From NCBI GenBank assembly GCA_904420585.1, contig CAJFVX010000016.1, forward strand, positions 1-64,000: a stretch of 64,000 nucleotides of DNA, read 5' to 3'. How positions within the stretch are numbered: the stretch's first letter is position 1; each line of letters opens with the position of its first letter. The stretch comes from Candidatus Howiella intestinavium (lineage in GTDB: Bacteria; Bacillota; Clostridia; Oscillospirales; Acutalibacteraceae). Below, piece after piece: positions 29,979-36,913 of the stretch. A model generated the notes under the pieces. The model was given only the letters and a program-made list of their open reading frames with translations, was not told where the DNA came from and searched no databases. Made by a program: the position numbers and the translations under genes.

Positions 29979-30200
29979 GGCGGGTTGTGGTATAATATCC
30001 ATAGTTTCGGAATTGCTGTTCCGCCGGCAGGCTGTAAGGGGATGCCCCAAAGCCTGCGGACAGGGGATGCCGGGGATATGCCCGGCCGCCTCCCCGGGAA
30101 GAGAGAAAAACCGCCGCTTTTGTCCTTTTCACCCCGCCGGGCCGGGACAGGGGCGGATAAACCGGCCGCCCCTGCTGCCGGGATTTTACAAAAGGAGAGA
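29979..30200 (+). promoter_or_regulatory. Promoter and structured leader of ddh
   Basis: The 316-bp gap before ddh has an extended -10 TGGTATAAT at 29988-29996 with no good -35. About 210 nt of leader follow. It folds locally: GCAGGCT..AGCCTGC (30029-30059) enclosing GGGGATGCCCC, and CAGGGGCGG..CCGCCCCTG (about 30148-30175). It does not show the known lysine riboswitch core. RBS AAAGGAGAG. Confidence 0.5.
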
Positions 30201-30207
30201 TGTTGCA

Positions 30208-31194
30208 ATGACCATTCGCATCGGTATTCTGGGATACGGCAATCTGGGCCGGGGAGTGGAGGCCGCCGTCCGGCAGAACCCGGATATGGAGCTTGCGGCC
30301 GTCTTTACCCGCCGGGACCCGGCTTCCCTTTCCATCCAGACCCCCTCTGCCAAGGTGCTTTCGGTGGACGAGGCGGAAAAGATGCAGGACGCCATCGACG
30401 TGCTGATTCTCTGCGGGGGCAGCGCCACCGACCTGCCGGAGCAGACCCCGGCCATGGCCTCCCTTTTCAACGTGGTGGACAGCTTTGACACCCACGCCCG
30501 CATCCCCGAGCACTTCGCCGCCGTGGACGCCGCCGCCAGGGCCGCCGGCAAGGTGGCCGTCATCTCCTGCGGCTGGGACCCCGGCATGTTCTCCCTCAAC
30601 CGGCTGTACGCCCAGTGCATCCTGCCCGAAGGGGAGGACTACACCTTCTGGGGACGGGGGGTCAGCCAGGGCCATTCCGACGCCGTCCGCCGCATCGACG
30701 GGGTGAAGGACGCCCGGCAGTACACCATCCCGGTGGAAGCGGCGGTGGAGGCCGTCCGCAGGGGGGAGAACCCTTCCCTCACCACCCGCCAGAAGCATAC
30801 GAGAGAGGTCTTCGTAGTGGCCGAAGAGGGGGCGGACACCGCCCGGATTGAAAGGGAAATCAAGACCATGCCCAACTACTTCGACCAGTACGACACCACC
30901 GTCCACTTCATCTCGGCCGAAGAGATGCAGCGGGACCACAGCGGCCTGCCCCACGGCGGCATGGTTATCCGCACCGGCAAGACCGGTCTTGCCAAGGAGC
31001 ACAGCCACGTGGTGGAATACAGCCTCAAGCTGGATTCCAACCCCGAGTTCACCTCGTCGGTGCTCCTGGCCTTCGCCCGGGCCGCCTGCCGCATGGCGGG
31101 AGAGGGCCAGACCGGCTGCAAGACGGTCTTTGACTTCCCGCCGGCCTATCTTTCCCCCAAGAGCGGGGAGGAACTGCGGGCCCACCTGCTGTAA
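30208..31194 (+). CDS. ddh: meso-Diaminopimelate dehydrogenase
   Basis: 328 residues. NADPH-binding ILGYGNLGRGVEAAV at the start; VDSFDTHARIPEH, SCGWDPGMFSLNRLYA and FWGRGVSQGHSDAVRRIDGV form the substrate site region typical of Ddh. The enzyme makes meso-DAP directly from tetrahydrodipicolinate in one reductive amination, bypassing the acyl pathways, and so supplies peptidoglycan and lysine. Location after the SEDS/PBP pair fits a cell-wall role. ATG at 30208 with AAAGGAGAG upstream. A terminator follows. Confidence 0.95.
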   Translation: MTIRIGILGYGNLGRGVEAAVRQNPDMELAAVFTRRDPASLSIQTPSAKVLSVDEAEKMQDAIDVLILCGGSATDLPEQTPAMASLFNVVDSFDTHARIPEHFAAVDAAARAAGKVAVISCGWDPGMFSLNRLYAQCILPEGEDYTFWGRGVSQGHSDAVRRIDGVKDARQYTIPVEAAVEAVRRGENPSLTTRQKHTREVFVVAEEGADTARIEREIKTMPNYFDQYDTTVHFISAEEMQRDHSGLPHGGMVIRTGKTGLAKEHSHVVEYSLKLDSNPEFTSSVLLAFARAACRMAGEGQTGCKTVFDFPPAYLSPKSGEELRAHLL

Positions 31195-31218
31195 AGGAAA
31201 AAAGATAGACACAAGAAG

Positions 31219-31250
31219 AGGCGGCCGGCCCTGGGGTCTGCCGCCTTTTT
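31219..31250 (+). terminator. Intrinsic terminator after ddh
   Basis: AGGCGGC ... GCCGCCT stem with TTTTT tail. Confidence 0.7.
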
Positions 31251-31305
31251 CCACAAGATATGGGGAAAAGCCGGAAAACTCTCCGGCCGAATAAAAAAAT
31301 GTCTA

Positions 31306-31335
31306 TTGACTTTTTCTAGGCGTTTACAGTATAAT
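31306..31335 (+). promoter_or_regulatory. Promoter of rpmH cluster
   Basis: TTGACT, 18 bp, TATAAT (31330-31335). Near-consensus; rpmH starts about 130 bp downstream. Confidence 0.8.
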
Positions 31336-31463
31336 TCTATATTGATAGGTTATGTCTACAAGGGAAGACCTTTCCTTTTGATACAAGCACCGGCTGCCCG
31401 TCCGCGCGGCGCCCGGCTGCCGGAGCCTTCCCGGATCCCGCGCGGAGGATGGAGGTAAAGCGC

Positions 31464-31598
31464 ATGAAGAGGACGTATCAGCCCAAGAAGCTGCACCGCA
31501 AGAAGGAGCACGGCTTCCGCAAGAGAATGGCCGACAGGAACGGCCGCAAGGTGCTGGCCCGGAGAAGAGCCAAGGGCAGAAAGTCTCTGAGCTACTAA
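31464..31598 (+). CDS. rpmH: Ribosomal protein bL34
   Basis: 44 residues, very basic: [20 protein letters not shown] at the start and a KGRKSLSY end, the universal L34 pattern. The Firmicutes form usually reads KRTYQPxxRKR. ATG after ATGGAGGTAAAG. It heads the rpmH-rnpA-yidD-yidC-jag-mnmE-mnmG-rsmG cluster. Here it points the same way as dnaA, about 14 kb downstream of it; in Bacillus the cluster lies on the other side of dnaA and diverges. Confidence 0.97.
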   Translation: MKRTYQPKKLHRKKEHGFRKRMADRNGRKVLARRRAKGRKSLSY

Positions 31599-31621
31599 AG
31601 GCCATCTCGGTGGTCTTTTAG
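31599..31621 (+). terminator. Hairpin after rpmH
   Basis: AAGGCCATCTCGGTGGTCTTTT: inverted arms around TC with a short T-run, starting at the rpmH stop. It is nearly duplicated at 31784-31806; a family B repeat lies between the copies. Confidence 0.6.
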
Positions 31622-31654
31622 ACTGTCGAAAACCCAATGAAGGCCATTTTAATT

Positions 31655-31783
31655 GCAGAAACCGACGACATGTGCGTCGGTTTCTGCATACGACAAATTC
31701 CGCTTTGGCGGGATTTGTCGGGGGAATGTTAGAAGGGGGGGCTTGCCCCTCTTCTACAGCTTGTTGATTTTGTCGACAAGCTG
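31655..31783 (-). repeat. Family B repeat between rpmH and rnpA, inverted
   Basis: GCAGAAACCGACGACATGTGCGTCGGTTTCTGC hairpin (arms GCAGAAACCGACG), then CGACAAATTCCGC..GCGGGATTTGTCG, GGGGGAATGTTAGAAGGGG, and the palindrome CAGCTTGT..ACAAGCTG at 31758-31783. The 361-bp rpmH-rnpA gap holds this, two hairpins and no other gene. Confidence 0.9.
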
Positions 31784-31811
31784 AAAGGCCACCTCGGTGG
31801 TCTTTCCTTTT
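31784..31811 (+). terminator. Second copy of the rpmH-type hairpin
   Basis: AAAGGCCACCTCGGTGGTCTTT followed by CCTTTTTT; a better stem and T-run than the copy at 31599. Confidence 0.6.
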
Positions 31812-31959
31812 TTGCGGGCGCAGCGCTCGCAGAAAAGCCGGAGGCGGGCGGGGCCGGCGACTGGCCCCGTACCCTCTCCCCCGATTTGGAAAAAGCATGG
31901 GCGGAGGCTCCGTCCGGATACCGGCGCGGCTCGGCCGCGGGGATGCGGGAGGGGTTCTC

Positions 31960-32325
31960 TTGCAGTTTGATACACTGAAACTGAATAAGGAATTCCGCCG
32001 GCTGTACGGCCGGGGGAAGTCCAAAGTCCACCCGGCGCTGGTTACCTATGCACTGAAAAACCGCGCGGGGTATTGCCGCATTGGCGTCACCACCAGCAAG
32101 AAGGTGGGCTGCGCCGTCCGGCGCAACCGGGCCCGGCGGGTGATACTGGCGGCCTGGCGGCAGGTATGCCCCCAGGTGGCGGGAGGGTACGATTTGGTCT
32201 TTGTGGCCCGCACCCGGACCCCCAATACCAAAAGCACCGAGCTGGAAAAGGCCATGCGCCGGCAGCTTATCTCCCTGGGCCTCATCCCCGGGAAAGGGGC
32301 GGCGGGGCCGAAAGAAGACGCATAG
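31960..32325 (+). CDS. rnpA: Ribonuclease P protein component
   Basis: 121 residues. [14 protein letters not shown] at the N-terminus and [23 protein letters not shown], the RNR RNA-binding motif, identify RnpA. It helps RNase P RNA mature tRNA 5' ends. The start is the TTG at 31960 with GCGGGAGGGG 6 bases upstream; the ATG at 31897 would add 21 residues without family match and lacks a ribosome site. The stop is 4 bp before yidD, indicating coupling. Confidence 0.95.
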   Translation: MQFDTLKLNKEFRRLYGRGKSKVHPALVTYALKNRAGYCRIGVTTSKKVGCAVRRNRARRVILAAWRQVCPQVAGGYDLVFVARTRTPNTKSTELEKAMRRQLISLGLIPGKGAAGPKEDA

Positions 32326-32329
32326 CACG

Positions 32330-32617
32330 ATGGAAAATCCTGTGAAGTGGATTTTAAAAAAACTCATACGGGTTTATCAGCTGGGGATTTCCTCCCGGAC
32401 GGCCAGCCACTGCCGTTTTACCCCCACCTGCTCCAACTACGCTTTGGAGGCGTTGGAGAAGCACGGGGTTATCAAGGGCTGCGGCCTTGCCATCTGGCGG
32501 ATTTTGCGCTGCAACCCCTTCGGGAGTTTCGGCTACGACCCGGTGCCCGAACCGTCGGAACGGCGGAAGGCCCGCCTTGCGCGGCGGGAAGAGAGAAAAA
32601 AGGAAAAACAGGGATAG
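32330..32617 (+). CDS. yidD: Membrane protein insertion efficiency factor YidD
   Basis: 95 residues, not shown by a clean upstream start; the ATG at 32330 gives the family N-terminus. [32 protein letters not shown] and [13 protein letters not shown] are diagnostic, with conserved cysteines (CRFTPTC, RCNPF). It is a peripheral membrane protein that aids YidC. The C-terminus is a Lys/Arg/Glu-rich tail. Its usual place between rnpA and yidC is kept. Confidence 0.95.
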   Translation: MENPVKWILKKLIRVYQLGISSRTASHCRFTPTCSNYALEALEKHGVIKGCGLAIWRILRCNPFGSFGYDPVPEPSERRKARLARREERKKEKQG

Positions 32618-32701
32618 GCCCACAGGGTCTCCCTTCCCATAGATATTTTAATAACAGCCGCGTTGTCCTAGGGGAGAATACGCGGGGAAACGGCGGTAAA
32701 A

Positions 32702-33637
32702 ATGGGAAATATTTTCGATATCATCATCAACCGGCCCATCGGCTGGGTTCTGGAGATGCTGGGTTACCTCACCGGCGGCAACTTTGCCGCGGCGGTTTTC
32801 CTGCTGACCCTGGTCATCAACCTGATCCTCATTCCCCTCAGCATCAAAACCCAGCGGAGCACGGCCAAGCAGGCCAAGCTGCGGCCCAAAATGGACCGGC
32901 TTAAGGAGAAGTACGGCAACGACAAGGTCAAGTACAATGAGGAGCTGACCAAGCTCTACCAGCAGGAAAAGGTGTCCGCCACCGGCGGCTGCCTGCCGCT
33001 GCTCATCCGCCTGCCTTTTTTATGGGGTATTTACAATGCGGTAAACCGGCCCCTCACCTTCCTGGTAGGTCTGTCGTCGGACGTCATCAGCCAGGCTCAG
33101 ACGGCCTACGCCTCCTTGAACGGCATCGAGAACGCCGCCACCGTCACCGAGCTGAACATCGTTAACGCCTCGTCCCAGCTGCAGGCCACCGTGCCCCAGC
33201 TGGCCGAAATCGGGGACAAGGTGGATTTCAACTTCTTGGGCCTGAATTTGACCCAGAGCCCCCATTTCACCATCAATATCTTCGGCGGCTTTGAGGCCAT
33301 CTGGATTATTCCCATCCTGTCCTTTGCCACGGCCATGCTGACCTCCATCATCTCCATGCACATGCAGAAGAAGACCAATCCCGACGCCCCCAACATGGCC
33401 GCCATGATGCTGACCATGCCCCTGATTTCCCTTGTCATCGCCTTTACCGTGCCGGGGGCCGTGGGCTTCTACTGGGCCTGCTCCAACCTGGTGTCGGGTT
33501 CCATCCAGACCGTGCTGTCCTATATTTACAGCCCCAACAAAATCATCGCCATGGATCAGGCCAAGCTGGCCCTCAAACGAAAAGCGCAGGAAGAAAAGCG
33601 GATGCAGCAGCTTCCCCAGAAGGTGGAGGCCGAGTAA
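32702..33637 (+). CDS. yidC: Membrane protein insertase YidC/OxaI/SpoIIIJ
   Basis: 311 residues with the five-helix insertase core. Helix 1 is FAAAVFLLTLVINLILIPLS, followed by the coiled cytoplasmic loop (STAKQAKLRPKMDRLKEKYG...), then GGCLPLLIRLPFLWGIYNAV. No lipoprotein signal is present, unlike the Bacillus SpoIIIJ form. A roughly 100-residue region between helices 2 and 3 is longer than in Bacillus. It inserts membrane proteins with or without Sec. ATG at 32702; weak ribosome site GGCGG. Confidence 0.95.
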   Translation: MGNIFDIIINRPIGWVLEMLGYLTGGNFAAAVFLLTLVINLILIPLSIKTQRSTAKQAKLRPKMDRLKEKYGNDKVKYNEELTKLYQQEKVSATGGCLPLLIRLPFLWGIYNAVNRPLTFLVGLSSDVISQAQTAYASLNGIENAATVTELNIVNASSQLQATVPQLAEIGDKVDFNFLGLNLTQSPHFTINIFGGFEAIWIIPILSFATAMLTSIISMHMQKKTNPDAPNMAAMMLTMPLISLVIAFTVPGAVGFYWACSNLVSGSIQTVLSYIYSPNKIIAMDQAKLALKRKAQEEKRMQQLPQKVEAE

Positions 33638-33752
33638 AAAAGGATTATTCCCGCCCTGCCTGCGGCCGGATAAAAAGACCGGATGATAAGGCGGCGGCCC
33701 GGCGGTGAGAGAAAGGCAGCGCGCACAGGCGCGCGAGGAGGAGATTTCATTG

Positions 33753-34916
33753 TTGAAAGAAGCAATCGGTACCGGTTCAACGATTGAAGAAGCGAAAGAG
33801 CAGGCTGTGGCCATTTTAGGCGCCGGCCCGGAGGACAATATTGAAATCGAAGTGCTGGCCATGCCCAAGCGCAAGACCCTTGGCCTTTTCGGCGGCTCCC
33901 CGGCCAAGGTGCGGGTGAGCATGGAGGTGCCCGACCCCAAGCCCGCCCCGGCCAAAAAGCCGGCGACAAAGCCTCAGCAGAAGCCGGCGGCGAAACCCCA
34001 GGCCAAAGAGGAGAAAAAGCCGGCCCGGCCCCAGCGGGAGGCAAAACCCCAGAATTCCAAGCCCGCCCAGCAGAAGCCGACCCCGGCCGAGCGTCCGGGT
34101 CAGCCGGCCAAACCGGCGGCCGCCCAGACCACCGGTCCGGCAGTGCCTGCTGCGGAAGTGGATCCCAATACCCCGGCCGGACGGGCGGCGGCTTACTTAC
34201 AGAATATCTTCCGCATTATGGAGCTGAAGGAGGTTTCCATGGCCATCAGCCCCATTGACGGCGGTTCCCAAATCGACCTGACCGGCCAGGGGCTGGGGGT
34301 TATCATCGGCCGCCGGGGGGAGACCTTGGACGCGCTGCAGTATCTGGCCTCCCTGGCCGCCAACAGCGGCGAAGGCGGCTTTTACCGGCTGGTGCTCAAC
34401 ACCGGCAACTACCGCCAGAAGCGGGAGCAGACCCTCCAAAGCCTGGCCCGCCGCATGGCCGGACAGGTCCTGCGCACCGGCCGCAACCGCACTCTGGAGC
34501 CCATGAACCCCTATGAGCGCCGGATTATCCACACCACTGTCCAGACCATCGAGGGCGTGGTGTCCAGTTCTATCGGCGAAGGGGCCGGCCGGCGGGTGGT
34601 TATCAGTCCCGACCGGGAGAGCGGCGCTTTTGAAAAGGCCCGTTCCAAGCAGCGCAGCGAGGCCCCCCGGGGACGGGGAAGCCGGCCCGGCTTCCGGAAC
34701 TACCGGGAGGAGGACGGCGGGGAGGAAACCGCTCAGCGCAACCGTTCGGAAATCGAGGCTTTTGAGGCCAAGGCGGCCGGCAAGTCGGTGATTCTTCCCG
34801 AAAACCCCGCCCCGGCCCCGGCGGCAAAGCCCGCCCCCAAGGAGGAACCGGTTCCGGCCAAGCAGGACGCGGGCGACGCCCCCCTCTACGGTCGGATTGA
34901 CAAGAAGGGCGAATAA
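33753..34916 (+). CDS. jag: Jag/KhpB RNA-binding protein
   Basis: 387 residues. Jag-N domain (about 1-50: EAIGTGSTIEEAKEQAVAILG, MPKRKTLGLFG), a long Lys/Pro/Ala/Gln linker (about 60-150), a KH domain (about 155-230; GVIIGRRGETLDALQYL) and an R3H domain (about 240-300; MNPYERRIIHTTVQ). An Ala/Pro/Glu-rich tail follows. It binds RNA and regulates cell elongation or division in other Firmicutes. TTG at 33753 after GAGGAGGAG; a second TTG at 33750 cannot be excluded. The charged linker and tail make it longer than the roughly 210 residues of Bacillus Jag. Confidence 0.93.
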   Translation: MKEAIGTGSTIEEAKEQAVAILGAGPEDNIEIEVLAMPKRKTLGLFGGSPAKVRVSMEVPDPKPAPAKKPATKPQQKPAAKPQAKEEKKPARPQREAKPQNSKPAQQKPTPAERPGQPAKPAAAQTTGPAVPAAEVDPNTPAGRAAAYLQNIFRIMELKEVSMAISPIDGGSQIDLTGQGLGVIIGRRGETLDALQYLASLAANSGEGGFYRLVLNTGNYRQKREQTLQSLARRMAGQVLRTGRNRTLEPMNPYERRIIHTTVQTIEGVVSSSIGEGAGRRVVISPDRESGAFEKARSKQRSEAPRGRGSRPGFRNYREEDGGEETAQRNRSEIEAFEAKAAGKSVILPENPAPAPAAKPAPKEEPVPAKQDAGDAPLYGRIDKKGE

Positions 34917-35035
34917 AAAGGTTTTTGGCCGCTTTTTTTCAAAAAAGAGATTCCCCTGTTAGGGGAAATGTCGCGAAGCGACAAAAGGGTGCCCGCCCCT
35001 GGAAGGGGGTGGGGTGGAGGGGCAAAGCCCCTCCG
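34917..35035 (-). repeat. Family A repeat, variant, inverted
   Basis: AAAAGGTTTTTGGCCGC, ATTCCCCTGTTAGGGGAAAT, TGTCGCGAAGCGACA, CCCCTGGAAGGGG, and GGAGGGGCAAAGCCCCTCC. Same variant as 14450. It is followed at once by a full + copy, so the 430-bp jag-mnmE gap is almost all repeat. Confidence 0.88.
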
Positions 35036-35052
35036 TGAAAAAGCGCGGGATA

Positions 35053-35251
35053 TATGCAGCGCCCGGCGCTGCATCGGGGAACCCCCGGCGAGGGTTCCCC
35101 CACACGAAAACCTTCCCCCGGAAGGTTTTCGCTCCCCTCCTGCGCTTTATGCAGGCAAAGGGATTTCGCGTCCTGCGGGACGCGAGCCGGGGTCTTGCCC
35201 CGGCGCCCCGCCCGCCTTTTGAAAAAGGCGGCCCAAAACTTTTCTTATTAT
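35053..35251 (+). repeat. Family A repeat, full length
   Basis: TGCAGCGCCCGGCGCTGCA, GGGGAACCCCCGGCGAGGGTTCCCC, GAAAACCTTCC..GGAAGGTTTTC, CCTCCTGCGCTTT, TCGCGTCCTGCGGGACGCGA, CCGGGGTCTTGCCCCGG, CCGCCTTTTGAAAAAGGCGG, AAAACTTTTC. Near-identical to 5296-5487. Confidence 0.92.
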
Positions 35252-35347
35252 AAAGGGCGGGGGTTCCGCCCTTTTTTGCTATACTTTTACATATTCTCTA
35301 TCAGACGGCACGTTCGCGTGAAGGTTTAGGAAAGGCAGGAGATTGTT

Positions 35348-36718
35348 TTGCAGGATACCATTGCGGCCATCAGCACGCCTTTGGGCAGCGGCGGCGTGGG
35401 GATGGTGCGCCTTTCCGGCCCCGCCGCCCGGCAGGTTGCCGACCGGATTTTCCGCAGCCGGCGGGGGGATATTCTCTCGGCGGCCGGGTATACGGCCCTC
35501 TACGGCCGGGCCTTCACCCCCGGTGAGCAGCCGGAGGAAATCGACGAGGCGGTGGCCCTGGTCTTCGCCGCCCCGGCCAGCTATACCGGGGAAGACGTGG
35601 TGGAACTGTCGGTCCACGGCGGGGTCTATTTGGTGCGCAAACTCCTGCGGGCCGCCCTCTCCGCCGGAGCCCGGCTGGCCCAGCCGGGGGAATTTACCCG
35701 CCGGGCCTTTGAAAACGGCAAACTGGATTTGGCCCAGGCCGAATCGGTTATGCAGCTCATCGGAGCCCAGGGGGAGGACGCCCTGCGGGCCGCCCTGTCC
35801 GGCCGGCGGGGGGCGGTCTCCCGCCGGGTGGGGGAGATTAAGGAAAAGCTGCTGGCTGTGGCGGCCGCCATGGCCGCCTGGGCCGATTACCCCGACGAGG
35901 ACATCCCCGCCCTGGAAGCCCAGACCCTGCAAAAGGAGCTGGCCGATATTCTGGCGGATATAAAAGGCCTGCTGTCCACCTACGACGGCGGCCGGGCCCT
36001 GCGGGAGGGGGTGGAGACGGTCATCGCCGGCCGGCCCAACGTGGGCAAGTCCACCCTTATGAACCTGCTGGCCGGCTGCCAGCGTTCCATCGTCACCCCG
36101 GAAGCCGGCACCACCCGGGACGTGGTGGAGGAGGATGTGCTGCTGGGGGATGTGCGCCTGCGCCTGGCCGATACCGCCGGCCTGCGGCAGACGGCCGACG
36201 CCATCGAGGCCATGGGGGTGGACATAGCCCGGGAGCGCCTGGCCTCCGCCGGCCTGATTCTGGCCGTCTTCGACGCCTCCCTTCCCCTGGAAGACGAGGA
36301 CAGGAAACTTTTGGCATTGCTATCCGGCCGCCCGGCTGTGGCGGTGGTCAATAAGACCGATTTGCCCGTCCGGCTGGATTTGACGGAACTGGAGCGCACC
36401 GGCTGCCCGGTGGTGCAGATTGCCGCCGGCGCCGGCCGGGGGATGGAAGAACTGCGGCAGGCCGTGGAGCAGGTGGCCGGCGTGGCCGGCCTGGACCCGG
36501 CGGCGGGCATCCTGGCCAGCGAACGGCAGCGGGACTGCCTGGCCGCGGCCGGGGAAAGTGTCCGGGAGGCTTTGGACGCCCTGGAAATGGGCACCACCCT
36601 GGACGCGGTGGGGGTCTGCCTGGACGACGCCCTCCACGCCCTGCTCTCCCTCACCGGGGAACGGGTCACCAACGCCGTCACCGATGAGGTCTTCAAGCGG
36701 TTCTGCGTGGGCAAGTAG
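35348..36718 (+). CDS. mnmE: tRNA uridine-5-carboxymethylaminomethyl modification GTPase MnmE
   Basis: 456 residues, TTG start after GGCAGGAGA. N-terminal tetrahydrofolate-binding domain (DTIAAISTPLGSGGVGMVRLSG, SYTGEDVVELSVHGG), GTPase domain with GRPNVGKSTLMNLL (about 228), DTAGLRQT and NKTD, and the C-terminal FCVGK, matching the CxGK active motif. With MnmG it modifies wobble uridines. Length and order match the family. The next gene is its partner. Confidence 0.96.
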   Translation: MQDTIAAISTPLGSGGVGMVRLSGPAARQVADRIFRSRRGDILSAAGYTALYGRAFTPGEQPEEIDEAVALVFAAPASYTGEDVVELSVHGGVYLVRKLLRAALSAGARLAQPGEFTRRAFENGKLDLAQAESVMQLIGAQGEDALRAALSGRRGAVSRRVGEIKEKLLAVAAAMAAWADYPDEDIPALEAQTLQKELADILADIKGLLSTYDGGRALREGVETVIAGRPNVGKSTLMNLLAGCQRSIVTPEAGTTRDVVEEDVLLGDVRLRLADTAGLRQTADAIEAMGVDIARERLASAGLILAVFDASLPLEDEDRKLLALLSGRPAVAVVNKTDLPVRLDLTELERTGCPVVQIAAGAGRGMEELRQAVEQVAGVAGLDPAAGILASERQRDCLAAAGESVREALDALEMGTTLDAVGVCLDDALHALLSLTGERVTNAVTDEVFKRFCVGK

Positions 36719-36789
36719 AATTCCTGACAGTAGATTTATACTGCATAAAAACAACGATTTGTATAAAATGGAAGCGGTTTGGATTTGCC

Positions 36790-36856
36790 TTTCCAGCCAA
36801 TGGCGGGATGCCAAACCCTATCCCAGGTCATTTACCCGTCCGGTATTGGCTGGAAA
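36790..36856. other. Inverted repeat between mnmE and mnmG
   Basis: TTTCCAGCCAAT (36790-36801) and ATTGGCTGGAAA (36845-36856), 12-bp perfect arms with a 43-base loop. No T-run follows. May be a leader stem or terminator remnant. Confidence 0.5.
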
Positions 36857-36870
36857 CCGAAATATACCTA

Positions 36871-36901
36871 TTGAAATAATTACAACCACATAAAATATAC
36901 T
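36871..36901 (+). promoter_or_regulatory. Candidate promoter of mnmG
   Basis: TTGAAA at 36871 and TATACT at 36896 (19-bp spacing) or AATATA at 36894 (17 bp). AT-rich and just before the gene. Confidence 0.4.
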
Positions 36902-36913
36902 AGGTGTGATAAA

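Noticed and set aside
29997-30207. Lysine riboswitch before ddh
   Set aside because: The conserved core motifs are not visible by eye.
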